Shown: positions 63,820 through 64,000 of the stretch, piece by piece
Position numbering within the stretch: position 1 is the stretch's first letter
Layout: every line of letters starts with the position of its first letter
Assembly: GCA_036504445.1 (NCBI GenBank)
Contig: DASXVE010000028.1
Location: 40,797 to 104,796, forward strand
Origin: Candidatus Aquicultor sp.
GTDB taxonomy: Bacteria > Actinomycetota > Aquicultoria > Aquicultorales > Aquicultoraceae
DNA: 64,000 bases
Direction: 5' to 3'
Made by a program: the position numbers and the translations under genes
Notes under the pieces: model-generated
Seen by the model: the letters and a program-made list of their open reading frames with translations, nothing else
Told to the model about the DNA's origin: nothing
The model's database searches: none

Positions 63820-64000
63820 TTACGCTGACACTCCTGCAAACTCTCGCTTGATGAAGTCATCCGGCGCAAGATAATCGATTGCAGAGTGCCGACGCTTTTC
63901 ATTATAGTACGAGAGCGCTTTGTTGATAAGCTTAATCACCTCACTTTCGCTCTGAGCGGCGGCAAACACGTCCGCCCACTCATCCTTTAACCTGCCAAAG
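63820..64000 (-). mobile_element. IS3-family transposase, C-terminal part (continues beyond window)
   Basis: On the minus strand the last 59 residues read FGRLKDEWADVFAAAQSESE, then INKALSYYNEKRRHSAI, then DYLAPDDFIKREF. The YNxxRRHSAxxYxxP pattern is the C-terminal end of the IS3-family OrfB integrase core; the conserved Glu of the DDE triad lies further upstream, outside the window or at its edge. The element end is probably near 63765-63800 (ACCGTTAGG...), but the inverted repeat cannot be verified here. Confidence 0.85.

Overview
This is a bacterial chromosome segment. Almost every gene can be given a Shine-Dalgarno start, and TTG or GTG starts are common. It carries a partner-switching (SpoIIE phosphatase / STAS) signalling set, MprB-like two-component genes, a membrane oxidoreductase of the hydrogenase-4/complex I family, and secreted or lipoprotein genes. 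I would guess an anaerobic, sporulation-type-signalling lineage such as a deep-branching actinobacterium or a firmicute, but the sequence alone does not fix the taxon.

The most striking region is 2003-17329, which I read as a complete casposon (a self-synthesising transposon that uses a Cas1 integrase). It has terminal inverted repeats of about 36 bp (32 of 36 positions identical) and lies between two perfect 14-bp direct repeats (GTTATTGGTTGAGG at 1989-2002 and 17330-17343). It encodes a Cas1 with intact E/H/D residues, a family B DNA polymerase with all exonuclease and polymerase motifs, an HNH nuclease and a MerR-like DNA-binding protein. There is no Cas2 and no CRISPR array. Its flanks carry cargo: an XRE regulator, a coiled-coil lipoprotein, a zinc-motif protein and several unknown proteins, some HEPN-like. 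It sits just upstream of the promoter of an amino-acid ABC transporter (1-1908, minus strand).

From 17581 to about 34000 the chromosome resumes with a polysaccharide deacetylase and a cluster of large PAS/GAF sensor proteins. Two of these end in SpoIIE-type PP2C phosphatase domains (22318-26505 and 29946-33881), and the second overlaps a STAS anti-sigma-factor antagonist. A DMT transporter and a PiT phosphate transporter with its PhoU-like partner lie among them. From 34167 to 40619 come a CBS-containing site-2 protease, an AlkD-like DNA glycosylase, a broken DUF362 gene, a secreted subtilisin, a relic of a third SpoIIE phosphatase and a secreted protein with EF-hand-like loops.

Region 40743-48254 (minus strand) is a six-gene membrane oxidoreductase operon of hydrogenase-4 type. 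Its large subunit has lost all four NiFe-ligand cysteines, so it fits the hydrogenase-related 'Ehr' class. An ArsR regulator with a 22-bp palindromic operator stands upstream. Region 48839-60391 holds a MacB/FtsX-type exporter with two ATPases and a lipoprotein, a two-component system, a metallophosphoesterase and an ABC-2 export operon. The right end has an orphan FliD-like protein, a Phd/VapC toxin-antitoxin pair, and a graveyard of mobile-element pieces (IS110-like, serine recombinase, IS3-family).
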